Part shown: positions 55,826 through 64,000 of the stretch, one piece after another
Layout of the letters: every line of letters starts with the position of its first letter
How positions within the stretch are numbered: the stretch's first letter is position 1
From: Lentibacillus sp. JNUCC-1
GTDB lineage: Bacteria > Bacillota > Bacilli > Bacillales > Amphibacillaceae
Direction of reading: 5' to 3'
Assembly: GCF_009741735.1 (NCBI RefSeq)
Contig: NZ_WHOH01000001.1
Span: forward strand, 620,001 to 684,000
DNA: 64,000 bases
The notes under the pieces: model-generated
What the model was told of the DNA's origin: nothing
The model's input: the letters and a program-made list of their open reading frames with translations, nothing else
Databases searched by the model: none
Position numbers and translations under genes: made by a program

Positions 55826-57307
55826 ATGACCATTTACGCATTGATTGCTGGGCTCGTGCAACAGGCAGAACAAGCGGGTTTAATTGAGGCACGAGATGCC
55901 ATTTATGCCCGTAACCGTGTGCTCGACCGGCTTCAACTGGATGACTTTCCAGAGACCGTGGCGAATTCGGAATCAGCGCCAATCCCAGATCTTTTGGACA
56001 ACATCATTGCTTGGGCCATCGAAATAGGCATGACAGAAGATGTGCTGGACGACAAAGAAAAACTGTCCGCAGACATTATGAATTGCTTTCTCGCCCCGCC
56101 GTCTGTCATCACCCACAATTTTTACCAAAAATATGAACGCGATCCGATTGCAGCGACAGATTACTTTTACCATCTGAGTCAAAACAGTAATTACATCCAG
56201 ACAAAACGGATTAAGAAAAACATTCATTTCAAGGCTGAAAGTGAATATGGAGTCATGGACATTACCATTAACCTGTCTAAACCGGAAAAAGACCCTGAAC
56301 AGATCAAGCGGGAACGCGAACAGAAAACAGACACAAGTTATCCCCTCTGTCTTCTGTGTAAAGAAAATGAAGGTTATGGCGGACGGACCGGCCACCCGCC
56401 GCGGGCGAATCATCGAATTGTGCCGATGATGCTGTCGGGAGAGACCTGGTTTTTGCAATACTCGCCCTATGTGTACTATAACGAACACAGTATCGTTTTG
56501 GCCGGCGAGCATCGTCCGATGAAAATTAATCGGGATGCATTCGGCCGACTGGTTGAATTCACAGAACAGTTTCAGCATTATTTTATCGGCTCGAACGCTG
56601 ACTTGCCGATTGTAGGCGGCTCCATTCTCAGTCACGATCATTACCAGGGCGGGCGTTATGAATTTGCCATGACCCGGGCTGAAGACGCCTTTCAGTTTGA
56701 CCTGAATGATTTCCCTGAAGTGGAGGCATCTGTTCTGAAATGGCCAATGTCTGTGATCAGACTGCGAGCTCAGGACACAGAGAGCCTACTTGATGCGGCT
56801 GAGCATATCCGTCAAACCTGGACAGAATACAGTGATGAAGCGTGTGATGTGATTGCCAAAACCGGGAACACCCCGCATAACACCATCACGCCCATTGCTC
56901 GGCGCCGCGGCAATGCCTACGAACTGGACCTCGTGCTCCGCAACAACCGCACGAGTGACGCCCATCCGTTGGGAATTTTCCATCCGCACCAAGACGTCCA
57001 GCATATTAAAAAAGAAAACATCGGCCTGATCGAGGTCATGGGGCTCGCCGTACTCCCGGCACGTCTAAAGGATGAATTGGAAGAGATTAAATCCTTTTTA
57101 CTCGGCCACCGTGACAGCGTAAGTGCCATTCATCAACCATGGGCTGATGAGCTAAAAGCAGCCTACCCCGCAGTAACTAGCGAGAAAGAAGCCGATAACA
57201 TAATCGAAAAAGAACTCGGCCGTAAATTTGTCAGAGTCCTAGAAGACGCCGGCGTACTAAAAGACGAACCCGCATTCCAACGATTTATCGAAACCATAAA
57301 TGCTTGA
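55826..57307 (+). CDS. galT: UDP-glucose-hexose-1-phosphate uridylyltransferase, class II (GalT)
   Basis: 493 residues, the long Firmicute-type GalT rather than the 350-residue form. Motifs: PLCLLCKENEGYGGRTGHPPRANHRIVP and YYNEHSIVL; catalytic region around GGSILSHDHYQGGRYEFAM (HxHxxG-like); NTPHNTITPIARRR and LGIFHPHQDVQHIKKENIGLIEVMG later. Transfers UMP to galactose-1-phosphate. AAGGAG ribosome site overlaps the end of galE. Followed by composite repeat copy 5. Confidence 0.95.
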   Translation: MTIYALIAGLVQQAEQAGLIEARDAIYARNRVLDRLQLDDFPETVANSESAPIPDLLDNIIAWAIEIGMTEDVLDDKEKLSADIMNCFLAPPSVITHNFYQKYERDPIAATDYFYHLSQNSNYIQTKRIKKNIHFKAESEYGVMDITINLSKPEKDPEQIKREREQKTDTSYPLCLLCKENEGYGGRTGHPPRANHRIVPMMLSGETWFLQYSPYVYYNEHSIVLAGEHRPMKINRDAFGRLVEFTEQFQHYFIGSNADLPIVGGSILSHDHYQGGRYEFAMTRAEDAFQFDLNDFPEVEASVLKWPMSVIRLRAQDTESLLDAAEHIRQTWTEYSDEACDVIAKTGNTPHNTITPIARRRGNAYELDLVLRNNRTSDAHPLGIFHPHQDVQHIKKENIGLIEVMGLAVLPARLKDELEEIKSFLLGHRDSVSAIHQPWADELKAAYPAVTSEKEADNIIEKELGRKFVRVLEDAGVLKDEPAFQRFIETINA

Positions 57308-57320
57308 AGACACATTTATT

Positions 57321-57769
57321 ACAGACTGCGAGCTGAGCAGATTTTACGACTGCTCCTGGCAACCGCTCGGGTAAAACACTGCGCTTTCCGCGGGCGCTGC
57401 TGAGCCTCCTCGCGCTACCGCGCTCCGGGGTCTCACCCAGGCTTATCCTCCCGCTGGAGTCTCCGTGTTTTCCCCGAGCTAGGTTTGAGAGGTTATTCTC
57501 CAACTCTTATGTGAATAGAACCGTCCAAGCCACTGAATTAATAGAGTGATTGGAGCGGAGGGAAGTCGACTCCTGCGGGAACAGCACGAGTCCGAAGACC
57601 CCACAGCGGTGGTTTTTCCGCGAGGAGGCTGAGGCCGTGCCCGCGGAAAGCGACTACCCGCAGCGCAAATCACGATTCTCTCCTTATGGTGGTTAATTGT
57701 CATTCTCTTTAAGCAAGTAAAGTTGCTTCTATAATATCAGATTCAAGTTTTCGTTAGTTCGCAGTTTTT
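57321..57769 (+). repeat. Composite structured repeat, shortest complete copy
   Basis: 449 bp. Left outer repeat ACAGACTGCGAGCTGAGCAG, right outer repeat TTAGTTCGCAGTTTTT (57754-57769). Module A 57365-57479 in short-loop form (inner loop around CTCCTCGCGCTACCGCGCTCC). Linker with AACCGTCCAAGCCACTGA. Module B 57546-57673 in short-loop form. It separates galT from galM and occupies the 530-bp gap between them. Confidence 0.85.
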
Positions 57770-57852
57770 GGCTACTGTGTACTGGATCTGAGGGTTGTGG
57801 CTTATTGAAATCCATGTGTAAACAGAATTGATTTGAAGTGGGGTTGAGTATT

Positions 57853-58935
57853 TTGAATATCGCAACGGAAAAAGCAGTGCATAACTGGAACCATTTTATA
57901 TTGGAAAATGACCATGGTATGACGGTCGGTGTGTTGGATTATGGTGGGATTTTGACGCATATCTGCGCACCTGACGTTCGGGGCCATAGCGCGAATGTGG
58001 TGCTTGGGTATGAGAACTTTGAGGACTATAAGGAAAATCCGAATTACTTCGGAGCGATTATCGGCCGGGTTGCTGGGCGGATCAAAGACGCCACTTTTCA
58101 GCTCGAAGACCAAACGTTTTCCCTCGAAAAAAATGAAGGTGACAACCACCTGCACGGCGGAACAGAAGGATTCAGCCATGTCATTTGGGAGGCAGAGCCT
58201 TTTGAGAAAACAGATACTGTCGGAGTAAAATTGACGCACACAAGCCCGGACGGGACGGGTGGCTACCCCGGGAAAGTTGTCACGACTGTGACTTACACAC
58301 TGGGAAATGACAACACATTAACAGTGACCTACGAAGCAGAGACAGACCAGCCGACACCGCTTGCACTCACGAACCATACGTACTTTAATTTGCGGGGAGA
58401 TCTGGTTGACACTATCGATACCCATCAGGTCCAAATTCCAAGTGGCACGATTACAGAACTTGATGAAAATCTGCTCCCAACCGGACGGCAAATGCCGGTG
58501 GCCGGAACCCCTCTTGATTTTCGAAATGGGCGGGAACTGAAAGATGGGTTGGGTCAAGAGACCTCTCACGCCCCAGGCACAAAAGAAGCCGCCCGTCAGC
58601 TTAACATTGCGGGGAACGGCTATGATCACTACTTTTTATTTAATGAAGGAGAGCAACAGCACCGAATATTTGTGCAAGAACCTGTGAACGGACGAACCAT
58701 GACCATTGAAACAGATCAGCCAGGCATGGTGATGTATACTGCCAATGGGCTCGATGAAGGTCTCGCATTAAACGGCGGCATGTCCAAGAAGCATCTCGGT
58801 GTCTGCTTCGAAACCCAGGCACACCCTGGAGCGCTCCATCATAACGGATTTCCTGGCATTATTTTAAAGCCGGGGGAACTCTATCAAAAACAGACTTCAT
58901 TTAAGTTTGGCGTGGCACCCGAGCGTGAAGGGTAA
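57853..58935 (+). CDS. galM: Aldose 1-epimerase (galactose mutarotase)
   Basis: 360 residues from the TTG at 57853 (GTGGGG upstream); the frame also opens at a GTG at 57838. Catalytic residues: His in NHLHGGTEGFSHVIWEAE, His in LALTNHTYFNLRGD, and Glu in LGVCFETQAHPGALHHNGFP. Interconverts alpha and beta anomers of galactose or glucose. Located between galT and the ROK regulator, separated from galKET by a composite repeat. The start choice is uncertain. Confidence 0.92.
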   Translation: MNIATEKAVHNWNHFILENDHGMTVGVLDYGGILTHICAPDVRGHSANVVLGYENFEDYKENPNYFGAIIGRVAGRIKDATFQLEDQTFSLEKNEGDNHLHGGTEGFSHVIWEAEPFEKTDTVGVKLTHTSPDGTGGYPGKVVTTVTYTLGNDNTLTVTYEAETDQPTPLALTNHTYFNLRGDLVDTIDTHQVQIPSGTITELDENLLPTGRQMPVAGTPLDFRNGRELKDGLGQETSHAPGTKEAARQLNIAGNGYDHYFLFNEGEQQHRIFVQEPVNGRTMTIETDQPGMVMYTANGLDEGLALNGGMSKKHLGVCFETQAHPGALHHNGFPGIILKPGELYQKQTSFKFGVAPEREG

Positions 58936-58964
58936 AACGCCTCATAAAAACACGCCTAATCTGA

Positions 58965-59013
58965 AAAAGTGGCCCGAATTCTTCCATTAGTATGAAGGAT
59001 CCGGGCCACTTTT
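58965..59013. terminator. Bidirectional terminator between galM and the ROK regulator gene
   Basis: AAAAGTGGCCCG...CGGGCCACTTTT with an inner CTTC/GAAG step between two convergent genes; A-run and T-run at the ends serve both strands. Confidence 0.9.
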
Positions 59014-59037
59014 CATTACCCTGTTACCAGCCTGATC

Positions 59038-60216
59038 CTATTGACCTTCAAATAACTCTGTCAAAAGGAGAGACGCAGCACCCATGGTAGTGGCGTTTTC
59101 ACCAAAACTTGCCGTCGTGACTTTTGTTGCTTTCGCTTCTTGTGTCAAGCCCCGCTCCTCAATGGTGTGGGTGATTTCCGGCAAAATAATAGACTCTGTT
59201 CTGGACACGCTGCCCCCGAGTATAATACAGTCCGGATTGATCACATGAATCAGGTTGGTTAACGCAACGCCGATAATATGACCGGTTTCGCGCAGAACCT
59301 GTGCAAACACCTCATCGCCTGTTGCGGCCTGTTTATGTATATCATAAATTGTGAGTTGGTCCTCTGTTATAGGACCTTGTTTTCGTTTTTCCGCTTTAGC
59401 CCGCTCTACAACAGCCTGCTCGCTGGCAAACGTTTGGAAGCATCCCTTGTTGCCGCATGAACAGACTTCTCCATTCAGGTCAATCGTCATATGCCCGACC
59501 TCACCTGCCAAGTCGGCGGCGCCATGATAGAGCTTGCCATCGATGACCAAACCCGCTCCGACACCACTGTCCATATTGACCATTAGCATGCTGCCTTTAT
59601 GTTGACCTGCGCTGAACCACGATTCCCCAAGCGCCATCGCCCGAACATCATTTTCCACCTTGACGATGGTGTTGAACCTTTCTTCCAGCACATCTGCCAC
59701 TGGTATATCACGCAGATCCAGGTTAGGTGCCACGAGAGACAATCCCTTGTCCACATCCACGACCCCGTGCATCGCAACCCCAATCCCCAGAACTTTGTCC
59801 GGTTCAGGCAATGCGTCAAGCACAGATTGAATTTTGCCGATCATATCTGACAAAAATTGTTCCTTGGAAATGGGAGCGGCAATGGATGTGGCATCCGTCC
59901 GCTCTATCACTTTCCCCGCCAAATTACATGCTGTACATGACATTTTGTCGGGACCGGCCTCAACACCGATCACATAAAACGCATCATCATTGATGAGTAG
60001 CATCGTCGGTTTTCGTCCGCCCTGAGATTCCCCAAGTACGCTCTCAATAACCAGCTCCTCGGCAATCAATTCACGGACAATACTGCTCACGGTTGGGGGC
60101 GTGAGTTTGGTATCTTTGGCAATCTGTGCCCGGGAAATGGGCTGATTGATGCGAATCTTATTTAAAACGAGCGATTTATTAACCGATTTCATTAATTGAA
60201 ACGAACCGCGCTCCAT
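59038..60216 (-). CDS. ROK-family transcriptional repressor (XylR/NagC type)
   Basis: 392 residues from the ATG at 60216 (GAGGTG upstream); the frame runs on to 60612 only through the 21-bp repeat array and is not credible there. N-terminal winged helix 10-75 (LNKIRINQPISRAQIAKDTKLTPPTVSSIVRELI). ROK domain follows, with DLAGEVGHMTIDLNG and the zinc motif CSCGNKGCFQTFASEQA. The sugar-binding Glu/His of the family are present. It probably responds to galactose, glucose or a galactoside and represses this cluster; the palindrome in the galK promoter is a candidate site. Confidence 0.88.
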   Translation of the reverse strand: MERGSFQLMKSVNKSLVLNKIRINQPISRAQIAKDTKLTPPTVSSIVRELIAEELVIESVLGESQGGRKPTMLLINDDAFYVIGVEAGPDKMSCTACNLAGKVIERTDATSIAAPISKEQFLSDMIGKIQSVLDALPEPDKVLGIGVAMHGVVDVDKGLSLVAPNLDLRDIPVADVLEERFNTIVKVENDVRAMALGESWFSAGQHKGSMLMVNMDSGVGAGLVIDGKLYHGAADLAGEVGHMTIDLNGEVCSCGNKGCFQTFASEQAVVERAKAEKRKQGPITEDQLTIYDIHKQAATGDEVFAQVLRETGHIIGVALTNLIHVINPDCIILGGSVSRTESIILPEITHTIEERGLTQEAKATKVTTASFGENATTMGAASLLLTELFEGQ

Positions 60217-60347
60217 ACTTTCCACCTCACTGTATCTAGAAAACATCTCATCTATTTTATCACATTGGCACCTTTGTATGAAATTTTCACTAAAGCATGC
60301 TTGGTAGTGAAAAAAGCAGCTGAACTTGAGGGAAATTTTTCTTGTTT

Positions 60348-60536
60348 GATAGAGTGTTTGTTTGCTGTGATAGAAATGGTCTTTCCTTTGATAGACCGCC
60401 CTGTTGCTTGGATAGAAATCAGTCTTGCTCTGATAGAACACAATCTTGCTTGTATAGAGGCCTATTTTGCTCCGATAGACCACGATCAAGCTTGGATAGA
60501 AGCCGATCTTCCTTCGATAGAACTGGCCCGACGCGA
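60348..60536. repeat. 21-bp period array, nine units of GATAGA
   Basis: GATAGA (once TATAGA) starts at 60348, 60369, 60390, 60411, 60432, 60453, 60474, 60495 and 60516, exactly 21 bp apart in all nine units. The other bases vary, with a frequent pyrimidine-rich CTTGCT or CTTCCT just before the next unit. It occupies the gap between the ROK regulator start (60216) and the GPH transporter stop (60545). No ribosome site or start makes a gene of it. Confidence 0.92.
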
Positions 60537-60544
60537 CGCCAACC

Positions 60545-61924
60545 TTACGTCCGCTCTCTATTCCGCCGTTCCAGTTCTTTAATAATCCCGTTAAACCGCC
60601 CTTCCGATACATCGAGTTTGTTGGTGAAAATAATGGCGATGATAAAACAGAGTGCAGGGATCAAGGCGAGTGTAACGCGGATCGCTGTCAGGGCTGAATC
60701 AGGCTGGGAAATGTCTTCGGCGGACACCGTGGGAGGAGCCTCGGTATAGCCGAATAACCCGATGAGCATCCCGACGCCGCCGACTGCCAACCCGGATGAG
60801 GCTTTATGAAGGAATAGAATCAGGCCGTTAAAAGCACCCTCACGGCGAATGTGGTTTTCATATTCATCAATGTCAATGACGTCAGGCAGAAGGGACATGG
60901 GAATAATTTGCAATGCGGAGAGGGCGATCCCAACAAAAAACAGAAACACTGAAATGATCAGGATTTGTTTTGCTGGAACAATGAACACACAGCCAAGCAC
61001 AACGAGTGTCAGAATTGCACCCCAAATATAGGCGTTTCTTTTGCCAAACCGGTTGCTGATCAGTGTCCAAAACGGGGCAAATGCCACAGCTGTTACGAGC
61101 GGAATTGCCATGAATACAGCAGCATCGTCCCCGACTTTCAGCACATCACTGATAAAGAAAATGGACAGAGCCATAATGACGCCGCTGCCGATCGCGTTAA
61201 ACAAATACATACCGGCTACCTGTCTGAATTCCTTGAGTTTGAAAAAAGAGCCAATCGTTTTGAAAAACGTATCATAATTGCGACGGTCCCCTTCCACCCT
61301 TTCTTTAGAAACGCTACCTGTCATAAGCAAAATCACCATCATCGTTATTCCAAAAATAATACCCATGAACAGATAGCTTGACTCCGCAGGCCGACTCGCA
61401 AAAATAACATCGACGATCAAAGGAATGCCTGCCGCGGCAAACAGAGAACCGACAAAGGAAAAACCGACTCTAAAACTTGAGAGCACCGTGCGCTCATTAA
61501 AATTCTGCGTCATTTGTGCCATCAGTGAGCCATATGGAACAGAAACAACCGTATAGGCTGTATTAAACAGCAAGTAGATCGCCAGGTAATATGCAAATCG
61601 ACCCGTCAAACCTGCGTCTGGAACATACCATAGAGCCATGAAAAACAATCCCATCGGCACAGCACCGAAAATAATGTAAGGACGTCTCCGGCCGAGTGCA
61701 AACGATGTATTATCGGAAATCCGGCCCATGAAGTAATCTGTCGCAGCATCCCAGATCCGGGCAATCATAAAGATGAGACCAGCCACCCCGGCCGGTATGC
61801 CCGCGACAGACACAATAAACCACAGCATGTAAAAGTTAATGCTGTCAAACGCCAAGTTGACGGCCAGATCACCGGAACCATAGGCAAATTTTTCTCTGAG
61901 CGGAATCACATAGCCTTTTTTCAT
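60545..61924 (-). CDS. GPH-family sugar:cation symporter (MFS)
   Basis: 459 residues with about twelve helices. Family motifs: FAYGSGDLAVNLAFDSINFYMLWF at the start, RIWDAATDYFMGRISDNTSFALGRRRPYIIFG (Asp and Gly-Arg-Arg-Arg-Pro), and LLPDVIDIDEYENHIRREGAFNGLILFLHK in the second half. Close in pattern to LacS/MelB/XynP transporters, without the LacS IIA tail. It imports a galactoside or glycoside with Na+ or H+. 18 bases downstream of the GH1 glycosidase gene, so one transcript. Confidence 0.92.
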   Translation of the reverse strand: MKKGYVIPLREKFAYGSGDLAVNLAFDSINFYMLWFIVSVAGIPAGVAGLIFMIARIWDAATDYFMGRISDNTSFALGRRRPYIIFGAVPMGLFFMALWYVPDAGLTGRFAYYLAIYLLFNTAYTVVSVPYGSLMAQMTQNFNERTVLSSFRVGFSFVGSLFAAAGIPLIVDVIFASRPAESSYLFMGIIFGITMMVILLMTGSVSKERVEGDRRNYDTFFKTIGSFFKLKEFRQVAGMYLFNAIGSGVIMALSIFFISDVLKVGDDAAVFMAIPLVTAVAFAPFWTLISNRFGKRNAYIWGAILTLVVLGCVFIVPAKQILIISVFLFFVGIALSALQIIPMSLLPDVIDIDEYENHIRREGAFNGLILFLHKASSGLAVGGVGMLIGLFGYTEAPPTVSAEDISQPDSALTAIRVTLALIPALCFIIAIIFTNKLDVSEGRFNGIIKELERRNRERT

Positions 61925-61942
61925 GTCGGCTTCCCCCTTGTA

Positions 61943-63261
61943 TTAAGCCTCTGTTGGCAAAAACGGATACGCCTCCAGCATTTCCTCTGTCACACCACCG
62001 GCTTTTGACACCTCACCGTAAAATTTGCCACTCTCACGCACCGTTCGCTTTTGCGTGTCATAATCCACTTCAATCAAGCCGAATTTTGGTCCAAGCCCTT
62101 CATCCCATTCAAAGTTGTCTATCAGAGACCAGTGGTAATAACGTTCAACCGGAACCCCGTCCTCGATCAATTCTTTGACCACCTTTAAATGGTCATAAAT
62201 AAATCGTCCGCGCTGTTGATCCTCAGCATCACAAATGCCATTTTCCGTGATGTAAATCGGAAATGGATAGCGCTCAAACGCCTTCTTGCAGACACGATAC
62301 AGACCCTCGGGGTATATTTCCCACCCCAAGTCATTTGTTTCGGCCCCTTCCCTGACTTTCAGATCCCCGAACAGTCTCAATGGATTCATGGAAAACGAAA
62401 CGATATCCCGGGAATAGTAATTGATGCCCATAAAATCGCAATATGTCCCTTTTCCATACGGATAGCCGCCATTCCCGATCGGAAACAAGAACCGCCCATA
62501 CACCATCCCTTCAAGGAACAGATCATGAAAAACATGCTCAAGCATGCGTACTGTTCCCTTTGCCTGAGGATCACCTTTTTCCGGATCAAACACCCGTAAA
62601 TGATGTGCAGCTCCAACCCGTGTTGTACCTGGGAAGTTCTGCTCTGAGCGTATTTCATGAATCGTGTTGTATGTCCGTATATGCGCGCCAATCATGTGCT
62701 TGGCCCTTTGAAAAAGTTGGGAAAGCTCGGCTTGTTAGGCGGAAAGTTCCCGGCGCTGTACGTTCCTTCCAAATACACATTAGGCTCATTAATCGTCACC
62801 CAGTCTGTTACCAGATCCCCAAGTGCCAGCACGACTTTTCGAACAAACCGGTCGAACCACATGACTGAGTCCTTATTGGTCCAACCGCCCAGATCCTCAA
62901 ACCAGATCGGATTGGTAAAATGATGGAGCGTCACGAGCGGTATGATCCCTTTTTCCAATAATTGCTCGATCTCTGTACGATAATGAGCCAATGCGTCTTC
63001 ATTAAAGCGCCCATTATCCGGTTCAATCCGGCTCCATTCCACACTCATCCGATATGTATCTTGATTCAAAGCCACCATCAAATCAATATCTTCTTCATAC
63101 CTGTTCCAATGATCAGCCGCAACAATGCAATGTGTCCCGTCTTTTGTCTTATTCTCCTCACAGAACCGGTACCAGTTGTTATTCCTGTCCCCGCCTTCAA
63201 TCTGCAAAGCAGCCGTTGCTGTTCCAAACAGAAAAGATTCCGGCATTTTAAAAGTCCTCAT
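61943..63261 (-). pseudogene. GH1 beta-glycosidase (beta-galactosidase/beta-glucosidase), frameshifted in this sequence
   Basis: Read through one frameshift, about 440 residues. N-terminus FLFGTATAALQIEGG; acid/base Glu in TINEPNVYLEG (residue about 165); nucleophile Glu in PIYITENGICD; SLIDNFEWDEG near the C-terminus. The first frame runs from ATG 63261 to TGA 62692 (ends NFFKGPST). The second resumes at 62695 with MIGAHIRTYNTIHEI. One extra G in the run at 62704-62706 gives FFKGAKHMIGAHIRTY, the normal GH1 sequence. It probably cleaves the sugar brought in by the flanking GPH transporters. All catalytic residues are intact. Confidence 0.87.
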
Positions 63262-63304
63262 TCAAAACGACCTCCTTTTAATTTTCAAGAAAAACCTTGC
63301 GCCT

Positions 63305-64000
63305 TTACCGATCTCCCGCTACCTGGTCAAAATTGTCGGATTGCTGCTGAGGTGAACGGCGAATAGGATAGATGTAAAAACAGATAAACACAATCACAAG
63401 AATCAGCATCGGGATCCCGCTGATCATCATGCGAATGCCCGACACGGCAGCATCCGGCTGTATCGCCTGATTGGACACATAACCACTCACTTCAAGGATC
63501 ACGCCCATGATCACTGCCTGGACCGAAGCACTGCCACGCGCGATAAAACCATTAATGCCAAAGAACATCCTTCCCGGCGCACCCCGGTCTTTACAGCATC
63601 TTCATCCACCACATCAGCCAGTAAAATATCCAGCACAACGAGCACACCGGCGAGTCCGACACCAATACCAAGTGATGTGGCAATCGATCCGGCAAACGTG
63701 CCTACAAAGAAAAATGGGATCAACGAAAGAAACAATGCTGCTGTAGAAGCGAGTGCGATTGTTCGCGGCCCCACATGTTAATAAATTTTCCCCATACGTA
63801 AACAAACGGGAGCGCCACGACAAAAATAGTGCCCAAGATAAAAGATGTCTGCGATTCCGGAACAAGCAGAACATATTTTGTGAAGAACGGTGCTGCACCG
63901 GGCAGGATGGCAAATACCAGCTGAACGAGAAAGTTTCCAATCGCAAATGCGACAAACGCTTTATTCATAAGCGTCAACTTAAGTGCTTTCAGAAATGGCG
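63305..64000 (-). pseudogene. Second GPH-family sugar symporter, C-terminal half, two frameshifts (5' part outside window)
   Basis: Three successive frames give one MFS/GPH protein. First, from the edge: LMNKAFVAFAIGNFLVQLVFAILPGAAPFF ... GKFINMWG. Then PRTIALASTAALFLSLIPFFFVGTF ... VLDILLADVVDEDAVKTGVRREG (family motif). Then MFFGINGFIARGSASVQAVIMG to the C-terminus. Adding one G in the run at 63769-63772 and one at 63569-63570 restores a continuous protein. The gene continues past 64000, so the N-terminal half is not seen. It lies 43 bases upstream of the GH1 gene in the same operon. Confidence 0.8.

Noticed and set aside
60348..60536. Array considered as a CRISPR
   Set aside because: The conserved part is 6 bases with a 21-bp period, far below CRISPR repeat and spacer lengths, and no cas genes are present.
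60217..60612. N-terminal extension of the ROK regulator with a repeating seven-residue pattern (Tyr-x-Ser-Lys type)
   Set aside because: It is the translation of the 21-bp array; a good ribosome site and ATG at 60216 give a standard-length ROK protein.
1..64000. tRNA, rRNA or prophage genes
   Set aside because: No cloverleaf with TTCGANNC/CCA-type ends, rRNA sequence, integrase or phage structural gene was recognised by eye; a covariance search would be needed to exclude small RNAs.

Overview
The window is a typical low-to-medium GC chromosome segment of a Gram-positive Bacillaceae bacterium. The support is a complete Lia-type (LiaI-LiaH-LiaF-LiaS-LiaR) cell-envelope stress module, a LysM/NlpC-P60 wall hydrolase, strong AGGAGG ribosome binding sites with frequent TTG/GTG starts, stem-loop plus U-tract terminators, and a BglG-type PTS regulator. 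I cannot name the genus; a halotolerant or alkaliphilic lineage is only a guess.

Layout. 1-3.2 kb: edge of a type IV pilus/pseudopilus locus (PilB-like ATPase, PilX-like protein, prepilin) with a divergent prepilin carrying a repetitive passenger. 3.2-7.9 kb: alcohol dehydrogenase, OsmC, CopZ and a CopB-type copper ATPase, YbgA-like protein. 7.9-11.5 kb: lia operon, with liaS frameshifted in this sequence. 12.3-16.3 kb: two tandem SpoIIAA-like proteins and an ECF sigma factor/membrane protein/large TPR protein unit. 16.4-22.3 kb: oxidoreductases, wall hydrolase, alanine symporter. 24.8-33.6 kb: EAL protein, GlcD-like oxidase, AbrB-type permease, quinone oxidoreductase, MmpL-type transporter with a secreted coiled-coil partner. 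33.8-38.9 kb: aldo/keto reductase, PRD regulator, fructose-type PTS IIBCA. 39-47.8 kb: transporters, amidohydrolase, serine hydrolase. 50-53.5 kb: PanD, aspartate dehydrogenase, two sugar-type enzymes. 53.6-64 kb: a galactose/galactoside cluster (galK-galE-galT, galM, ROK regulator, GPH transporter, GH1 glycosidase, second GPH transporter) that would import a beta-galactoside, cleave it and feed galactose into the Leloir pathway.

Repeats are the most unusual content. Five long, highly structured intergenic elements and one degenerate half-copy or remnant share one plan: outer inverted repeats of the type AAACTGCGAACTAA, a module A closed by GCTCGGGGGAAACAC / GTGTTTCCCCCGAGC, a linker, and a module B closed by GTGATT...AATCAC. 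Both modules contain predicted hairpin arms of variable length. Two copies are split by different insertion sequences (IS1182-type and IS4-type), with target duplications readable inside the modules. They resemble MITEs but I do not recognise them as a named family. Separately, two intergenic arrays have an exact 21-bp period with only 6-8 conserved bases per unit (GATAGA and TATATCGG).

Five frameshifts in four otherwise intact genes (liaS, PRD regulator, GH1 glycosidase, second GPH transporter) can each be repaired by adding a single G/C to a G/C run. This looks more like a systematic base-calling error than real gene decay.
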